Positions 34,057-41,467 of a stretch of 43,024 nt of DNA are shown here, in pieces. Source of the DNA: Burkholderiales bacterium (GTDB taxonomy: Bacteria; Pseudomonadota; Gammaproteobacteria; Burkholderiales; WYBJ01); assembly GCA_020848435.1 (NCBI GenBank), contig JADLAC010000055.1, forward strand, positions 1-43,024, read 5' to 3'. Under the pieces are notes generated by a model. That model saw nothing but the letters and a program-made list of their open reading frames with translations, made no database searches and was not told the DNA's origin. The translations under genes were made by a program, and so were the position numbers. Every line of letters begins with the position of its first letter. Position 1 is the stretch's first letter.

Positions 34057-36177
34057 TCAGGTCGTGAAGAAGCCGACGAATACCAGCGCCAGCAGGCCTA
34101 ATCCTATCGTGATAAGGGTGAGCCCCAGGATCTTGGAGCCGAGCGTCATGGGACGCGACGGTGCGTCCACCAGGTAGCTCGCGAGCTCGCCCGATTCCTT
34201 CAAGCGCCGGTAGTGCAGCGGATGCTCGCGCCTGAACTCTTCCAGCGCGACCGAACCGGTGAACATCACGACGTCCGGCGGCGGCAGCTTGTCGGGCCGG
34301 AAGTGGTTGCTGAAGAAGTGGACGGTGAACAGGAACACGGCGGCAAGGAACGCTTCTTCGCCGTGCACGAGCGTCGCCACGTTCAGCACCCAGCCCGGAA
34401 GCACAGCCGCGGTTTCGGTCGGAAATGCCAGCATCAGCCCGCTGCTGCCGATGATGGTCATACCCCAGAACACCGCCCAGTAATCGAACTTCTCCCAATA
34501 CGTCCAGCGATCGAACTGGGGCCGTGGTCCTTTGCCCAGGAACCATTTGAAGTTCGCCACGATGTCCTTGAGATCCTGCCAGTTCGGCAGCAGCGAGTCG
34601 GGTCCGAACCAGCGGAAGGTCTTGCGCGTGCGCCAGATATGGCCGAGCACATAGACCAAGTGCAGGAAGAAGATGCTCAACATGATGAACGCGGCGATGC
34701 GGTGAATGCGCCCGGCGACCTGCGGTCCGCCCAGCCACTGCACCACCACCGGCGCCCAGGCGCTCTCGGCATAGAAGACCGTCATCCCGGTGAGAATGAG
34801 CACCATGACGCTCACTGCGAACACCAGATGCGCCAGCCGCCACACCAGGCCGAAACGGCGTACCTGCTTGCCCGCTACCTCGGGCAGGTCATCGGCGCGG
34901 ATGTGCGGCGCACCCAGGCGTGCCCTGCGGTCCTGCCACTCGCGGTAGAACCACAGCGTCGACTGCACCCAGAAGAACGTGAATACCCCGCCCAGCAGCG
35001 CCAACATGAATCTCGCGGTCAGCCACATCTGCGGATAGCGCTGGAAATCCCTGGCGTGCGCGTGTGGTTGGAAGCTCACGAAACCGAGCGTGGCTTCCTT
35101 GAGACGTTTCTTGCCGTCATGACACTGGCGGCAGGTGCCGAGGCGATTGTCGGGATGCACCTTCGAGTTCGGATCGTCGGCTTCGACGATGCTGTGGCTG
35201 CCGTGGCAGTCGTGGCATTTCGCCGTGTAGCCGTAGCCGAGCTGGTTGACCTGGCCGTGGTAGGTGTCGGCATAGCTGCCGTAGTTCTCCCGGTGGCAAC
35301 TGCCGCAATGCGCGGTGATGTCGAGCTTGAAGGCGTCGGCGGAGGTGGTCACGATCGCATGGCTGGTATGGCAGTCGATGCAGATCGCGCTCTTCGGATC
35401 CTTCTTCGCGACGATGAGCTGGCCGTGGATCGACTCCTTGTAATCGTCCAGCGCGTCGCTATGGCAGCTTTCGCCGCACAGCGCCGGCACGCCCAGGCGC
35501 CAAGGCCCCTTGCGCGCCGCGCTGCCTGCGGGCGGCACGTCGAAGTGATGGCTGTCGTGACATTCGTAGCAGGCGGCGCGCGGCCGATCGGGCGCGGTCT
35601 TGGTCGGCTGTGCGTGGAAGGACTTGCGGTAGGCCTCGATGTTTTCGACCACGACGCCGAGGCGGGGCTTGGACTTCACGGTGTCGAGCTTTTTCGCGCT
35701 GTTCCACAGGTCGATGTGGCATTGCGCGCACTCCGCCCTAGGGGCGGGGCCGCGTTGGTGCGGCGTGGCGGCGTCGACGATGTCCTTGTGGCAGGCGACG
35801 CAGTCCATGCCGGCGTGCACGCCCGTGGCGTAGCGAGCGTGATCGACCGGCGCCATGATCCGGGTCTTGCCGCCGGCGCCCGGCACCTCGATCTTGTCCT
35901 TGCCGATGCCGTGGCAGCTCAGGCAGGTGGCGTTATCGAGAGGTGCAGTTGCGGCGCCGCGCGCCGGCTGGGCGTGTGCCTGGCCCGCGAGCAGCGCGAA
36001 TAGGAATAGGAGGCCGAACATCCAGCAGGCGAGCCGCATCGGCGCCGGCGCGAGGACCAGCGATGAGCGTCCCTTGGCGCCATGGTCGAGCGGATGCGCA
36101 AACGCGCTCGGCGCGGGGCCGCCGTCCGCGGTCTCGGCCGCGGCTCCGAGTGGATCAATGCAGACGCCCATCCACAT
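34057..36177 (-). CDS. CbcL-like fusion: nonaheme c-type cytochrome with membrane cytochrome b domain
   Basis: A 706-residue inner-membrane electron-transfer protein. A hydrophobic signal/anchor lies at about 47-70, behind an unusual N-terminal extension. The periplasmic part carries nine heme motifs, beginning at about 85, 126, 150, 203, 234, 266, 291, 321 and 349. The fifth is CGESCH, a CX3CH variant. The rest is a b561/FdnI-like membrane domain with helices near 386-410, 447-469, 493-513, 565-585, 605-626 and 681-704; candidate b-heme ligands include H450, H492, H506, H605 and H620. The layout matches Geobacter CbcL (nonaheme c fused to diheme b), a quinol oxidoreductase for extracellular electron transfer. 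It probably links the quinone pool to the monoheme and decaheme cytochromes that follow. The start at 36177 is set by a GGGAGG site; an internal ATG at 36039 is the alternative. Confidence 0.9.
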   Translation of the reverse strand: MWMGVCIDPLGAAAETADGGPAPSAFAHPLDHGAKGRSSLVLAPAPMRLACWMFGLLFLFALLAGQAHAQPARGAATAPLDNATCLSCHGIGKDKIEVPGAGGKTRIMAPVDHARYATGVHAGMDCVACHKDIVDAATPHQRGPAPRAECAQCHIDLWNSAKKLDTVKSKPRLGVVVENIEAYRKSFHAQPTKTAPDRPRAACYECHDSHHFDVPPAGSAARKGPWRLGVPALCGESCHSDALDDYKESIHGQLIVAKKDPKSAICIDCHTSHAIVTTSADAFKLDITAHCGSCHRENYGSYADTYHGQVNQLGYGYTAKCHDCHGSHSIVEADDPNSKVHPDNRLGTCRQCHDGKKRLKEATLGFVSFQPHAHARDFQRYPQMWLTARFMLALLGGVFTFFWVQSTLWFYREWQDRRARLGAPHIRADDLPEVAGKQVRRFGLVWRLAHLVFAVSVMVLILTGMTVFYAESAWAPVVVQWLGGPQVAGRIHRIAAFIMLSIFFLHLVYVLGHIWRTRKTFRWFGPDSLLPNWQDLKDIVANFKWFLGKGPRPQFDRWTYWEKFDYWAVFWGMTIIGSSGLMLAFPTETAAVLPGWVLNVATLVHGEEAFLAAVFLFTVHFFSNHFRPDKLPPPDVVMFTGSVALEEFRREHPLHYRRLKESGELASYLVDAPSRPMTLGSKILGLTLITIGLGLLALVFVGFFTT

Positions 36178-36184
36178 CTTCACC

Positions 36185-36190
36185 CCTCCC
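36185..36190 (-). promoter_or_regulatory. Shine-Dalgarno deciding the start of the b/c fusion cytochrome
   Basis: GGGAGG on the minus strand lies 7 bases before the ATG at 36177. The GTG at 36183 is too close to be used, and the internal ATG at 36039, right before the hydrophobic segment, has no comparable site. Confidence 0.6.
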
Positions 36191-36434
36191 GGTGACAGAT
36201 GCCCATCCCCGTCGTGCGTCGATGCCGCTGTACGGTCTTGCCGGCCGATTACCCCTCGGCTCTGGCCGGTGCGCTGCTCACGCCAACGTCAACTACCAAT
36301 TTAACCGATGTAGACGAACACGGCATCTGCGAGCGCGTCGTTTGCTCGCGCGGCGCGGCCAAGGTGTTGCCGATCCACAACTGCGCTCGCTGGGGATCAT
36401 CCCCGCGATGCCGTGCGCGCAGTGCGCGCACCAG

Positions 36435-36466
36435 TTGAGTGCGCGCCGGCGACGCAGGCGTACAAT
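36435..36466 (+). promoter_or_regulatory. Weak candidate promoter of the flavoprotein gene
   Basis: TACAAT at 36461-36466 is a fair -10 element 67 bases before the ATG. TTGAGT at 36435-36440 lies 20 bases upstream, longer than the usual spacer, so an activator may be needed or the -35 lies elsewhere. Confidence 0.3.
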
Positions 36467-36533
36467 GGCTCGCCCCGTCGAGCGCGAGCGAGCGCGCCGG
36501 GGCGGCACTGCGGATGCGTCGGGGGAGTGGCAC

Positions 36534-37994
36534 ATGGCAATCGAAACGCAGGTCGCGGATGTGGTGGTCGCCGGTTGCGGCATCGGCGGATTGTCGGCCG
36601 CGGTGAGCGCGCTGGAAGAAGGCGCGAGTGTCGCGATCCTGGAACGCGCGCCGGCCGAGGAGCGCGGCGGCAACACGCGCTATACGGAAGCCTATCTGCG
36701 GATGAAAAGCGACACCGAAGTCTGCGACGACTTCGAGGCGCACTTCGCAGCCAACAGCGGCGGTTATCTCGATCCGGCGCTGATCGATGCGACCAAGCAG
36801 CCGTATGCCGACTGGCCGAGCATCGTCAAGGCGCTGTCGTTCGCCGACCCCGAAGTGGTGTCGGCATTCGCCTCGGGCTGCGGACCGGCGGTGCAGTGGC
36901 TCAAGGGTTTCGGTGTTCGCTTCGACTTCCTGCCGACCCAGTTCCTCACCAAGGCGCAGCCGCGCCTGTTGCCTATCGGCGGGGGCCTCGCCTTGCTCGA
37001 GGCGCTCGCGGAGCGTGCCGAGCGGCTCAAGGCGAGCTTTTTCTATCGCACCAGCGCGCACTCGCTGCTGCAAGACGATTCCGGCGCGGTGATCGGCTTG
37101 CGGGCCGTGGCGGCGGATCATCGCCCCATCGATTTCCGCGCCAAGGCGGTGGTTCTGGCGACCGGCGGCTTCGAGGGCAACTGGGAAATGCTCGCCCAGT
37201 ACATGGGGGCCCACGCGGTGCACCTGCGCCCGGTCGCGCGCGGCGGCTATTACAACAAGGGCGAAGGCATTCGCATGGCGTTGCAAATCGGCGCGGCTCC
37301 CGCAGGCGACTACGCGAGCTTCCACGCCGAGCCGGTAGACCCCCGCTCGGGCGTGCCGGAAGCGTCGGTTTTCATTTTTCCGTATGGGGTCCTGGTCAAT
37401 CGGCGCGGCGAACGCTTCATCGACGAAGCCTCCGGCACCGTCGATGCCGTCTACGACACCATCACCAAGGCGATCTGGCAGCAACCGGGAGGCATCGCGT
37501 ACGCGGTGTTCGATGCGAGATTACAGGACGTGCCCAATTACAGGATCGGGCTTCGCACCGACCAGCCGCCCATCGCCGCGGACACTCTGGCCGAGCTGGA
37601 ATCCAAGCTTGGATTGCCGCGCACGCGGCTGGAAGCGAGCATCGCTCGCTACAACGAATGCTGCCGCCCCGGGCGCTTCGAGCCGCTGGCGCTGGACCGT
37701 CTGGCGACCAAGGTGCTCGATCCGCCCAAGTCGAACTGGGCGCGCCCGCTCGACCGCCCGCCCTTCCAGGCGTGGCCCGTCATGGCGTCGTGCGTCCTCA
37801 CCTATGGCGGCCTGAAAGTCGATGCGCGCGCGCGCGTGCTCAATGCCGACGGGGAGGTGATCCCGGGCTTGTACGCGGCGGGCGAAGTGGTCGGCTTGTA
37901 CTACAAGGTCTATACGGGCGCCACCTCGGTGCTGAAGGGCGCGGTGTTCGGCCGCTATGCCGGCATCGACGCGGCAGCGCGCCGGCGCGGCTGA
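36534..37994 (+). CDS. FAD-dependent tricarballylate dehydrogenase-like flavoprotein
   Basis: A 486-residue flavoprotein of the fumarate reductase/succinate dehydrogenase group. The FAD dinucleotide motif VVVAGCGIGGLSAAVSALEEG is at about 9-29, then ILERAPAEERGGNTRYTEAY, which closely follows tricarballylate dehydrogenase TcuA. The second FAD site is TYGGLKVDARARVLN...GLYAAGEVVG near the C-terminus. There is no signal peptide, so it acts in the cytoplasm, oxidising or reducing a small di- or tricarboxylate. GGGGGAG lies 8 bases before the ATG. It is divergent from the cytochrome operon and convergent with a Bug binding-protein gene; TcuB and TcuC partners are absent, so its electron acceptor is unknown. 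Confidence 0.87.
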   Translation: MAIETQVADVVVAGCGIGGLSAAVSALEEGASVAILERAPAEERGGNTRYTEAYLRMKSDTEVCDDFEAHFAANSGGYLDPALIDATKQPYADWPSIVKALSFADPEVVSAFASGCGPAVQWLKGFGVRFDFLPTQFLTKAQPRLLPIGGGLALLEALAERAERLKASFFYRTSAHSLLQDDSGAVIGLRAVAADHRPIDFRAKAVVLATGGFEGNWEMLAQYMGAHAVHLRPVARGGYYNKGEGIRMALQIGAAPAGDYASFHAEPVDPRSGVPEASVFIFPYGVLVNRRGERFIDEASGTVDAVYDTITKAIWQQPGGIAYAVFDARLQDVPNYRIGLRTDQPPIAADTLAELESKLGLPRTRLEASIARYNECCRPGRFEPLALDRLATKVLDPPKSNWARPLDRPPFQAWPVMASCVLTYGGLKVDARARVLNADGEVIPGLYAAGEVVGLYYKVYTGATSVLKGAVFGRYAGIDAAARRRG

Positions 37995-38195
37995 GCGGGC
38001 GGGCTGCCGAGGCGCTTGCGACGCAAGGATCTACGGCCGCGGCTGCTCGATCACAAGCCGATGGACAGGCGCCGTGCTCAAAAAGCAAGCGCGATACCTC
38101 GATCGGCCACTGCTCCGGCGGTGGCGCCGAGCATCTCCACGCAGCCACGCCGCGACCGAGCGGCCCGGCCGGCGACGACGCTCGCGTCTGGCGCT

Positions 38196-39176
38196 TCACT
38201 CCAGGCGAATGTTCGCGGCGCGAATGACCTTCCCCCACTTGTCGATCTCGGCGCGGAAGTAGGCCCCGAACTGCGCCGCCGTTCCACCCACGGGCTCGCA
38301 GCCCAGCGCCTCGAATTTGTGCTTGATCCCCGGCACCTGCAGCGCCCGATTCACTTCGGTATTGATGCGCTCGATCGCCGCGCTCGGCGTCCCTGCCGGC
38401 GCGAACAACCCGAACCAGGCATCCGCCTCGTAGCCGCGGATGCCCGCTTCGTGCATCGTCGGGATGTCCGGCGCGATGGCGGCGCGCGTCTTCGATGACG
38501 TGGCGAGGCAGCGGATCTTGCCGCTCTTGTGTAACGGCACCATCGAAATGATGTTGTCGAAGACGAAGGCCACCTGGCCGCCGAGCAGATCGCTCAGCGC
38601 CGGAGCCGCACCCTTGTAGGGGATGCTCTGCAACTGGATGCCGGCCATGCTGCGATAGAGCTCCGTGAACAGATGCGCCCCCGAGCCGTTGCCGGCGGTG
38701 CCGTATTGCACCTGTCCGGCGCGTGCCTTGGCGAAGGCAGTGAGCTCTTGAATTTTCTTCACGGGCACCGACGGATGCACGCACAGCATGAACGCGGTGT
38801 TGGTCACGTGCACCACCGCGGCGAAATCGCGCAAGGCATCGTAAGGCAGCTTGCTGTAGAGCGTCGCATTGTTGGCGAGCGAGATGCTGCCCATGAACAG
38901 CGTATAGCCGTCCGGCGGAGACTTCGCGACATGATCGGCGCCGATGTTGCTCGCCGCCCCCGGTCGATTGTCGACGATGACGGGCTGATTGAACGCCTGG
39001 TTGAGATTCTGGCCGATGGCGCGGGCGACGATGTCTGTTGCGCCGCCCGCGGGAAAGCCGACCACGATCCGCATCGGCTTGTTCGGAAATGCCTGCGCAT
39101 GCGCCGCCAAGCCTAGCGCGGCGATGTTCAACGCCGTGGCTGCGGCAACGAGCTGCCGTGCCGAAAACGCGACCAT
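38196..39176 (-). CDS. Bug/TctC family tripartite tricarboxylate transporter binding protein 3
   Basis: A 326-residue periplasmic binding protein. The signal peptide (LVAAATALNIAALGLAAHAQA) is followed by FPNKPMRIVVGFPAGGATDIVARA. VDNRPGAASNIGADHVA, GYTLFMGSISLANN and PYKGAAPALSDLLGGQVAF are family hallmarks. The start at 39176 is fixed by GGGGGAGG upstream; the frame open to 39503 is non-coding before it. It is convergent with the tricarballylate-dehydrogenase-like gene, 201 bases away, and divergent from the radical SAM genes. No TctA/TctB genes are adjacent. The ligand is probably a carboxylate, possibly related to the flavoprotein's substrate. Confidence 0.91.
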   Translation of the reverse strand: MVAFSARQLVAAATALNIAALGLAAHAQAFPNKPMRIVVGFPAGGATDIVARAIGQNLNQAFNQPVIVDNRPGAASNIGADHVAKSPPDGYTLFMGSISLANNATLYSKLPYDALRDFAAVVHVTNTAFMLCVHPSVPVKKIQELTAFAKARAGQVQYGTAGNGSGAHLFTELYRSMAGIQLQSIPYKGAAPALSDLLGGQVAFVFDNIISMVPLHKSGKIRCLATSSKTRAAIAPDIPTMHEAGIRGYEADAWFGLFAPAGTPSAAIERINTEVNRALQVPGIKHKFEALGCEPVGGTAAQFGAYFRAEIDKWGKVIRAANIRLE

Positions 39177-39322
39177 GAGCCTCCCCCTGTCGGTGTGCCG
39201 GGCGATACGGTACCGCATTATGCGGCTAGCAGGTGCCGCCGGCTGGTGCTTGAACGCGATTGCGCGGCGCTGGATCGACCACACCGCGATCCGACTTGCG
39301 ATACCGGGAGGAGGCCGGGAGC

Positions 39323-39403
39323 ATGTCCATCGAAGCCGCCGCGCTGGCGAGGAAATCGCGATACCTGCACCGCTGTCGAGGGCTTGCGGGGTTCGGCCGA
39401 TAG
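39323..39403 (+). CDS. Candidate 26-residue peptide upstream of the radical SAM pair
   Basis: A short ATG frame ending in TAG. GGGAGGAGG lies about 8 bases before the ATG, one of the strongest ribosome sites in the window. The peptide begins MSIEAAALARKSRYL and ends in GLAGFGR, with a single Cys at residue 18. It is basic in its second half. It ends 67 bases before the first of two radical SAM/SPASM genes. A RiPP precursor, a regulatory leader peptide or a chance frame are all possible; no family is recognised. Confidence 0.3.
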   Translation: MSIEAAALARKSRYLHRCRGLAGFGR

Positions 39404-39428
39404 GCAGATTTCCGCGGGGAATGCCGGC

Positions 39429-39442
39429 TTGATTTGCGTCAA
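39429..39442 (+). promoter_or_regulatory. FNR-like palindrome before the radical SAM pair
   Basis: TTGATTTGCGTCAA matches TTGAT-N4-ATCAA with one mismatch. It ends only 28 bases before the ATG at 39471, too close for ordinary class II activation of a leadered transcript. It may repress, act on a promoter inside the gene, or be a chance match. Confidence 0.35.
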
Positions 39443-39470
39443 TGCCGGCGGCGCGATCACGGAGAATGAT

Positions 39471-40454
39471 ATGCAACCCCGAAGGAACGCTGTGCCGCAA
39501 CACCTGTCTTCGTCAGCGACGACCCCGATCGACCAGCAGGCCGCGCGGCTGCGAGCCCTTGGCGGCGCCGAGCGCAGCCCCACGCCACCCGTGCCGCGCA
39601 GCGCCAAGATCGAGCTGCGCACCGGCTGCGATCTCGCCTGTTCCTTTTGCAGCGTCGCCCGTCACCCGCGAGCGGCTCGGGTCATGGAACCATCCCTGTT
39701 CCGGCGCATCGCCGCGGACCTGCGCGCATCCGGCGTGGAGCGACTCGGCCTGTTCTACATGAACGAGCCGTTCCTGGACGACGGCTTGGCGCAATCGATC
39801 CGGATCGCCAAGGCGGAGCTGGGCTTCCCGTACGTGTTTTTGACCAGCAACGGGCTTGCCGCGACGCAGGAGAAGTTGCGGGAGTGCTTCGAGGCAGGTC
39901 TCGACAGCTTGAAGTTCGCGCTCAATTTCAGCGCCCCTGAGCAGATGGCATCGGCCCAAGCATCTGCGCATGCGCACGCGTCGATCGTGGCGCACGTACA
40001 AGGCGCGCGCGCGATTCGCGATGAAGTAGCCGCGCGCACCGGTCACTATTGCCGCCTTTCGGGCTCCAGCCTGGAGTACGGCCACGATCAGCGGGAAACG
40101 ATGGCGCCGCTGCTGGCGCGGCTCGCGCGGGCGCTCGATGAGCATTATTGGCTGCCGCTGTTCGGGCGCGACGATTGGGCGCCGGGCGCTGCGAGCGCGC
40201 CCGCGAGCGCATCCCGAGCGCGCCTGCTGCCGAAGCCCGTGCCGTGCTGGACGCTCTTCACGGAGGCGCACGTTCGCGCCGACGCAGAATTATCGGCGTG
40301 TGGCCTGGACGCCTCCGCGCGCTTCGCCATGGGCAATCTCCGCGACCTGCCCTTCGTTCGCGCCTGGCATAGCCCGGCGTTCCAGGCATTACGCGCCGCG
40401 CACCTCGGTGGCGAGCTAGCGGGCAGCGTATGCGCTCGCTGCCTCGACTACTGA
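39471..40454 (+). CDS. Radical SAM/SPASM protein 1
   Basis: A 327-residue radical SAM enzyme. The SAM-cluster motif is C53, C57, C60 in GCDLACSFC (CxxxCxxC). A barrel of about 200 residues follows (VERLGLFYMNEPFLDDG, FPYVFLTSNG, AGLDSLKFALN). The C-terminal SPASM-type auxiliary cluster is indicated by PCW, the Cys of ELSACGLD and CARC at the end, four cysteines in all. GGAGA precedes the ATG at 39471; the frame is open to 39195 but the upstream part has no family features. It is closely related to the next gene. Such enzymes modify peptides, proteins or small molecules by radical chemistry; the substrate is unknown. The 26-residue ORF upstream is a candidate. Confidence 0.87.
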   Translation: MQPRRNAVPQHLSSSATTPIDQQAARLRALGGAERSPTPPVPRSAKIELRTGCDLACSFCSVARHPRAARVMEPSLFRRIAADLRASGVERLGLFYMNEPFLDDGLAQSIRIAKAELGFPYVFLTSNGLAATQEKLRECFEAGLDSLKFALNFSAPEQMASAQASAHAHASIVAHVQGARAIRDEVAARTGHYCRLSGSSLEYGHDQRETMAPLLARLARALDEHYWLPLFGRDDWAPGAASAPASASRARLLPKPVPCWTLFTEAHVRADAELSACGLDASARFAMGNLRDLPFVRAWHSPAFQALRAAHLGGELAGSVCARCLDY

Positions 40455-40495
40455 GGCCGGCGCCGCGAGACTCTTCACTGACACAGGAGGCCGCA

Positions 40496-41452
40496 ATGGC
40501 GGCAATCACCGAACGCATCGACAACATTACGCGCATACCGGCGCCCTATCTCAAGGCCAAGCCGCCGGCACCCAAGAGCGTCAAGATCGAAATCTCGCCG
40601 CGCTGTAACTACCGCTGCGGGTTTTGCGCGCTGCGCTCGCGCGAGGTGCAACCCAAGTGGGACATGGATTTCGGCTTGTTCAAGCGCATCACACGAGAAA
40701 TGCGCGACGCCGGCGTGGAGGAGATCGGCGTCTTCTATCTCGGCGAGTCGTTCATGAACCCGAGATTGCTGGTCGATTGCATCGCCTATCTCAAGCAGGA
40801 CATAGCCATGCCGTACGTGTTCCTCACCTCGAACGCATCCATGGCTTTTCCCGAAGCGGTCGAAGCGTGCATGAAGGCGGGGCTCGATTCGCTGAAATGG
40901 TCGGTGAACGCCTGCGACGAAGAACAATTCGAGCGCATCATGGGGGTTGCCGGGCGGCTGTTCCGCCACGCGCTCGAAAACATCCGGCGCGCCTGGGAGG
41001 TTCGCGCCGAGCACGGTTGCAAGACCGGCCTGTACGCATCCTCGATCCGCTACGACGGCGAGCAGCATCAGAAGATGGAGGCGCTGCTGGCCGAGCGCGT
41101 GCGTCCCTACGTCGACCAGCATTACTGGCTGCCGCTCTATTCCATGGGCGCGTTCGCCACCGAGCGCGAAGAGAAGCTGGGGTATCGGCCCACTGCCGGC
41201 AACCAGGGCCGGATCGGCGCCTTACGCGAGCCGCTGCCGTGCTGGTCCGCGTTCACCGAGGGCCACGTGACGGCCGAGGGCAAGCTCTCCGCCTGTTGTT
41301 TCGATGCGACCGCCAACTGGACCATGGGCGACCTCAACAAGGTGTCGTTCATGGACGCGTGGAACTCCGCGCCTTTCGCGGCCTTGCGCGAGGCGCACTT
41401 GCGCCGCGACGTGCGCGGCACGGTGTGCGAGAACTGCATCGCCTATAGCTGA
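40496..41452 (+). CDS. Radical SAM/SPASM protein 2
   Basis: A 318-residue paralogue of the preceding gene. SAM-cluster cysteines are C37, C41 and C44 in RCNYRCGFC. Auxiliary-cluster cysteines are C249 (PCW), C267 (GKLSACCFD), C311 and C314 (CENC), with an extra Cys at 268. Shared segments with protein 1 include MPYVFLTSN, AGLDSLKWSVN and DQHYWLPL, which show a gene duplication. AGGAGG lies 6 bases before the ATG at 40496, 41 bases after the previous stop. Retention of both copies in tandem suggests two steps or a heteromeric enzyme. It ends 15 bases from the convergent racemase-fold gene. Confidence 0.88.
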   Translation: MAAITERIDNITRIPAPYLKAKPPAPKSVKIEISPRCNYRCGFCALRSREVQPKWDMDFGLFKRITREMRDAGVEEIGVFYLGESFMNPRLLVDCIAYLKQDIAMPYVFLTSNASMAFPEAVEACMKAGLDSLKWSVNACDEEQFERIMGVAGRLFRHALENIRRAWEVRAEHGCKTGLYASSIRYDGEQHQKMEALLAERVRPYVDQHYWLPLYSMGAFATEREEKLGYRPTAGNQGRIGALREPLPCWSAFTEGHVTAEGKLSACCFDATANWTMGDLNKVSFMDAWNSAPFAALREAHLRRDVRGTVCENCIAYS

Positions 41453-41467
41453 AGCCCCGGTCGGCGG

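Larger units (their letters stand above)
36178..36533. other. 356-base divergent intergenic region of the cytochrome operon and flavoprotein gene
   Basis: This gap must hold the promoter of the cytochrome operon (minus) and that of the flavoprotein (plus). An AT-richer island near 36285-36310 (CAACTACCAATTTAACC) stands out in GC-rich surroundings and is a likely promoter or regulator site, but no consensus hexamer pair could be fitted for the minus strand. A small open frame at 36199-36438 has no family character and no good ribosome site. Confidence 0.45.

Noticed and set aside
34213..36003. Plus-strand open frame of 596 codons
   Set aside because: It is antisense to the multiheme b/c fusion, whose nine heme motifs fix the coding strand.
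36199..36438. 79-codon plus-strand frame in the divergent region before the flavoprotein
   Set aside because: It has no ribosome site of note, a Cys/Arg-rich shadow-like composition and no family resemblance.
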